A stretch of DNA of 64,000 nt, taken from assembly GCA_024138025.1 (NCBI GenBank), contig JAMXBD010000815.1, positions 1 to 64,000 of the forward strand. The letters run 5' to 3'. The notes under the pieces are model-generated. The model worked only from the letters and a program-made list of their open reading frames with translations. It did not search any database and was not told the origin of the DNA. Within the stretch, counting starts at the first letter, position 1, and every line of letters begins with the position of its first letter. The position numbers and the translations under genes are program-made. Origin of the DNA: Combretum micranthum. Its lineage: Eukaryota > Streptophyta > Magnoliopsida > Myrtales > Combretaceae. Positions 59,492 through 64,000 of the stretch are shown one piece after another.

Positions 59492-61258
59492 CTTTTATCA
59501 AAACATCGTGATGCATATCCATAATAATTGTATGTTGTTTGTAACAAATCAATATGGCTTCTTTGCACAAAATGATAGCAATATTATCATTTCCAATAAT
59601 AAATTGAATGCTTGATGGATTATATTGTATATTCTATTTTTTTTTTTTATTTTTTATTTTTTTTTTTTATTTATTATATTGAAAAGAGATATTTATTACT
59701 AGCAAAGTAGTAGAAAACAATGGTAATAGTTACCTATTAGTGATAATGGAAGTGATTAAATAGCTAAATAAATCAAAGTATCAAGTATAGATGAAGAATT
59801 TAAAGGGTAAGCCTATCTTTGGCAATACCCTTCATTTAAAGTATACCAAATAGGCTGATGAAACCACAAAAAAAATAAAGAGAGCGAGAGAGAGAAAGAG
59901 TCTCAAATTGTCATATCAAAAAATAAAAATTTGTCTCTCATTACTCTTTCATGTAATGACAAAGATAAAACATGGTATTTCAAAACTAAAAATTGTATTA
60001 TATTTTATTGTTACTTTTACATTTGAAAAGTAATTTTCACTCCTAAAACTTTAAATTTTACATTTTATAATGTAATTACATATGTCTACACAAAGAGAGA
60101 GAATTAACATAAAGTTTTTGTCTTTTTCTTTTTCTTCCAACAAATTGGACACATTATTGGTATATTTAAGATAAGTATTTTTTTTCCTCTTTTTTTTCTT
60201 AAGAATATTTAAGATAAGTTATTGACATGTTAAGTTATAACTATGACATTAGACTTGAATAAATTTAAATACAAAAAAATTTATTTGTTTTTTTCTTTTT
60301 TGCCATTTATTTTTTATTAATTTAAAAATGAAAATTAAAACACATGAACCAATTTAAAATTTATCTTTTAAGATATTTTGAATAATATCTCAACAAAAGA
60401 ACTATATTTTTTAATGTTGTCAAAAACTAAAAGTAATATATTGTAAAATGTTTTGCTAAAAAATATAATATATAGTAAATATATATCATATTTTATATTA
60501 TCTTGTATAATAATAATACATGCTATGTTACATATATATTATGAATTGAATAACGTAAAATATGTCATATATTTTCAAGAAAAACATGATATGTTATATA
60601 TATATATATAATATATTTTCAAGGAAAACATAACAGATATATTATATGCATCAAGTTTTTTTTTTTTTTTTGTGGGCTACAAGGGCTATAACGCAGCCAT
60701 ATAAAGCTATTACAATGCGCTAACACTAAATTGAACTTGGTACCTTAAAGATGAGAATCTAAACGGATGCCACTAGCTATAAGGCCATTAGCATATATCA
60801 AATTTATTGCTTATAAAATGAGAAATTTAGCCCACTTATCAATTACCAAAGCAATTAATGCACCATTAAAAAGGAACAAAATCAGAATAATTGCCACAAG
60901 CAAGGAAAAGAAACTTACCAAAATTAATAGTGTATGTGGTGCCTCTGAAAAAAAATGGACTGAATGAATCAAGCTAATTCACAAATTACTCAAACTCAAT
61001 AATGTACTATCTTGAAATACCCTACTCTAACTAAAATAACCTAAATAAATAAATAATTTGATAATTGTAGATTCCTAAAAATTCAACATCAATTTGGTGA
61101 GTCACTTGATCATAATCCAAATGTTAAGCTCTGAACTAAATTGACACTGTCAAGTAGCAATCCCAAGCTCATATATATATATAATTTCAAAGGATTTACT
61201 TTATATCTATATAAAAAAAAACTCCTTTTAAAAAAGACTTTTCACTTAGCACATGATT
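59492..61258. other. Downstream intergenic sequence of the IDA-like gene
   Basis: No gene is seen. T-rich runs (59637-59670, 60657-60672) and TA repeats dominate. Short frames such as 60767-60967 have no domain. TGAAATACCC at 61013 resembles the 5' end of the solo LTR family, but no partner end lies in the window. Confidence 0.55.
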
Positions 61259-61785
61259 GCATTGCCCCAAGCCTAGTAGGTCCATGATGTCAAGTAGGTC
61301 ATTTGCACAGATCTTAACCGTAAGAAATGGAGGATACAAATCTATACCATATAAGATCTAGTTGGATGATTGTATATGTTTGCTTAATATGCTTGTTGCA
61401 CTGCATATGTTTGATTTAATTTGCTTAATAACCTGCTTTGAAAGTGTAATGGGACGATTGATTTCACTCAACTAAATGTAGTTTACTCCAAAATAGAGTT
61501 TTACTTTTGCAAGATCATACTTATGGAACACATCAAGACGTGGTATACCCCATATTAATACACAGTCTTTGGGGATTTTGTGATCAACTAAAGTAATCGA
61601 GAGTAGGAAGTCCCTAGTTTGGAAGACTTTTACTTTTATGTATGTGTTTATCTTAGACTTAGAGATCCATGATTTATAGTTAGTGTACTGTTACTAGATC
61701 TTTTATGCTATTTGTAGATCTCTTGAGATACTCTATGGCGTAAGGTCCGTTGCCCTTATCTGATATGTGGTAAGAATTTATATTA
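61259..61785. repeat. Direct repeat R2, copy 2
   Basis: This second copy of 58318-58840 is in the same orientation, about 2.9 kb downstream, so that the IDA-like gene lies between the two. It is diverged at many positions but colinear throughout. It could be a tandem duplication relic or copies of one mobile element. Confidence 0.78.
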
Positions 61786-64000
61786 TTTTTCTTTTCATAA
61801 TTCTTTTTCATATCCCTCTTATCACTTGGTGGGTGCCAAATCCAACAAATATATATTCCTACTCTCAAAATTAATATAACTTGTATATGGCAATTAAGAG
61901 GGTCGTATCCACAAGGATTGGTAAAACTTATTTCTATTTAAAAATCAGATGAAGAAAAGAAGAAAGGGGGATTTTTGTGAATTTTAAGAAAATAAGAAAA
62001 CTAGTTATATCAAAAGAAAGCAAAGAAAATTCAAGGATTGATTCAATATCAAGGTATTCCTAACCAAAGGTGTCATTACAGCCCAGTCCACGGAGTTAAT
62101 CATTATTGCAAAGATTTTTTTTTTCTTTGTCTTGGATAAATTGGTTATAACCGTTAACCAACTCTAACAACCTATTTCTCCTTACTTTTTCGATTATCAA
62201 AACAGGCTCTTTAATTATTTCCCTTATTGATTAAACAGCCCTAAACAAGCTCTTAAGGTTTAATTTATCGATAACATGAATAATAAGAGAAACTATCAAT
62301 TCAAGCCAACAAATCATAAGATGATCTATTTAGACTAGATTATGTATTTTTATAACACTAATCAATTATCTATCTATAATCAATTATGTTATTGTGTCAC
62401 ATAGATTAGAACGATCAAACAATTACGAATTCAACATTTTAATTAACAGTGTATTACCTTTCTAACAGAACAAATGGGCTCTAATTTGTATCAATCGAGC
62501 AAAATAACAAAATTGTAACAATCAAAAGACATAAATACCCAAGTGCAAAGAACAAAACAATATAAATAGATCTCACAATTCTTGAAGAACCGAAATTTGT
62601 AATAATCCTTTGGCTAGAAAATTGTTCTAGCTACTCATAATCATGAAAATCTCTCTAGTGTTCTTTGGAGTTTTTCTATTACAAGATAGATGGATAATTT
62701 TGATTGCACGATAGTAAAAGCAAAAACAAAGGAGATCATCCATTACAATGTAGGCCGACAGTTTCACTTTGTACATTGACAGCCTACCTTGCCGGCTTTG
62801 AAGTTGTAAATTAAATCCGAGACAAGTTGGCTACCAACGTTCATGTTTACACTACCAGCTTTGGGTCTACACCGGCATCAGTGCCGATGGCTTAAATCTA
62901 TAGATGTTGGCAATCATTGATTGAAGTAATTTCTGAGAAGAATCACTAGCAATGTTGAAACAAAGTTAAGGCAGCTTTAATGTTTTTGCTACTATGCATG
63001 TTCAAGGCCGGCAAAATGCCAGCAACCTTTCTCCATGAATAGCCGAGGTATGTTTTACAACATTGAACGTTGGTGATGTTATCTGCTATAAGCTAGCGGT
63101 GTTTGGACAAGCGTTTAAATTTCTGATTCTGTACATGGGCAAGGTTGGCTCAAAGCCGACAGCGTAGAATCTAATTTTGCCAGCGTATAGATGAATTTCA
63201 AAAGCTAATTGATTTCTGCCACGAAAGTTGGTGGCCTTTCTTCTATTGTTTCCTATGTTGATTGTCTCTTATTAAGGCCAGCAGCTTTGATGTTGAATTG
63301 TCCAGCTCACATTTTGTTCCTCTCCTTGGTTGCAACAATTCTCCTCTAAAATTCTTATATATGCACTCTAATTTCTTCAAAGACCTGAAATATCACATTA
63401 AACATAATTATGTACCAATTCCTTATGATTTCTACAAAATCAATAACAATTTAGCATGATTCCTTCAATGAAAATTGAGTATATAATCTACTTTTGTCAT
63501 CGCTGCATCTTTAGTATAGACTATGATTACCATGTTCCAGTGGTGTCTCTAAATGATGAGTACTCCTCGTACACGATATTGGAAGCTATTGAGTGATAAG
63601 AGTCATTCTTTAGCTTTTTATCATAAATAGGGTATGTGAGGCCCTGTATTTTTGCAATGACCAAAGTATGTGATTTAATAATTGATAGGCAACTTAATTA
63701 TTGATCAGATCTTACAATGCCCAAAACCTAATTTCGTTACCCTTAAACCCTAAATCATATTAAATCGTATCAGATAATTAAGCTAAAAATTTGGGAACTT
63801 CAATTGGTGATTCTAAGTATGCAGTTGTGATCAGGGCATCTAAATTTATAGGCATGTAGGTTTTTGCCAAAAAATATTATCGGATGTATCATTATAATAG
63901 GATATTGTACTACGCATAAATCCAACCTTTGCAAAATTTATTACACGAGCTCACAACCCATTATCATTTCAAAATTCATAGTTATTGATCTGGTCTTAGC
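61786..64000. other. Repeat-derived region, probably a retroelement part, cut by the window end
   Basis: GGGTCGTATCCACAAGGATT near 61901 is a phrase I associate with abundant plant non-coding repeats. A TATA-like CAATATAAATAGATC occurs at 62559. No coding domain is recognised. The 65-residue frame at 63262-63459 partly overlaps the GC-rich block and shows no family features. Ends and class could not be set. Confidence 0.4.
62745..63290. repeat. GCCGGC-type block, third location
   Basis: Worn copies of the same words found in LTRs B2 and A recur: TTGCCGGCTTTGAAG, ACCGGCATCAGTGCCGATGG, AAGGCCGGCAAAATGCCAGC and AAGCCGACAGCGTAGAAT. The phrase ATTCTGTACATGGGC before AAGCCGACAGCGT parallels the 140-bp unit in LTR A, on the same strand. 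Confidence 0.65.

Noticed and set aside
61013..64000. A sixth solo LTR starting TGAAATACCCTACTC at 61013
   Set aside because: The start fits the family, but the 3' end is outside the window, no GTAAGT donor follows the TATA-like box at 62559, and R2 copy 2 lies inside. Evidence is insufficient.

Overview
The window is AT-rich nuclear DNA from a flowering plant, most likely a eudicot. Split plant-type introns, Ty3/Gypsy, CACTA, LINE and hAT-like elements, and an IDA-type peptide gene all point that way. Almost all of it is transposable-element sequence. Only one gene looks intact: a small secreted peptide precursor of the IDA family (59288-59491, +). A second small secreted peptide gene (15427-16414, +) is split by a hAT-like insertion. 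There are no tRNA, rRNA or CRISPR features that I can see.

Left third (1-20833). A diverged direct repeat (778-2350 and 16757-18320) brackets a nest of three solo LTRs and the broken peptide gene. The outer solo LTR (2390-14897, target duplication ATATA) was hit by a second one in opposite orientation (3345-7977, ATACC) and by a third (9616-13115, ATTGA). Two small foldback elements lie at 20068-20453 and 20478-20791, and a relative of the latter at about 125-402.

Middle (20839-53714). This whole block is one Ty3/Gypsy element of Ogre/Tat type on the minus strand. It has a 3' LTR at 20839-23053, a 5' LTR at 51537-53714, a primer binding site at 51517-51533 and a TGTAT duplication at both outer ends. 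Its decayed gag is at about 48190-50011, and I find no reverse transcriptase in the roughly 5.35 kb of internal sequence. Three later insertions expand it: solo LTR 23361-25714 (TATGT), solo LTR 25952-28731 (ACTTC), and an 18 kb CACTA element at 29354-47337 (TAA).

The CACTA element carries a decayed TNP2-type transposase gene (about 37223-40710) and a TNPA-like Transposase_24 gene (about 40896-46353) in which one exon is present three times. It also carries degenerate subterminal repeats and a two-exon fragment of the host gene for THO complex subunit 2 (35123-35438).

The five solo LTRs (2390, 3345, 9616, 23361, 25952) form one non-coding family. They share end sequences and a TATA box, leader and 5' splice-site module; four of the five also hold a GC-rich or palindrome-rich block whose words differ between copies. 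This shared architecture is the most interesting pattern in the window.

Right end (53720-64000). A decayed L1-type LINE lies on the minus strand (about 54160-58330). The intact IDA-like gene sits between two copies of an unknown direct repeat of about 520 bp (58318-58840 and 61259-61785). The window ends in another repeat region holding a GCCGGC-rich block (62745-63290).
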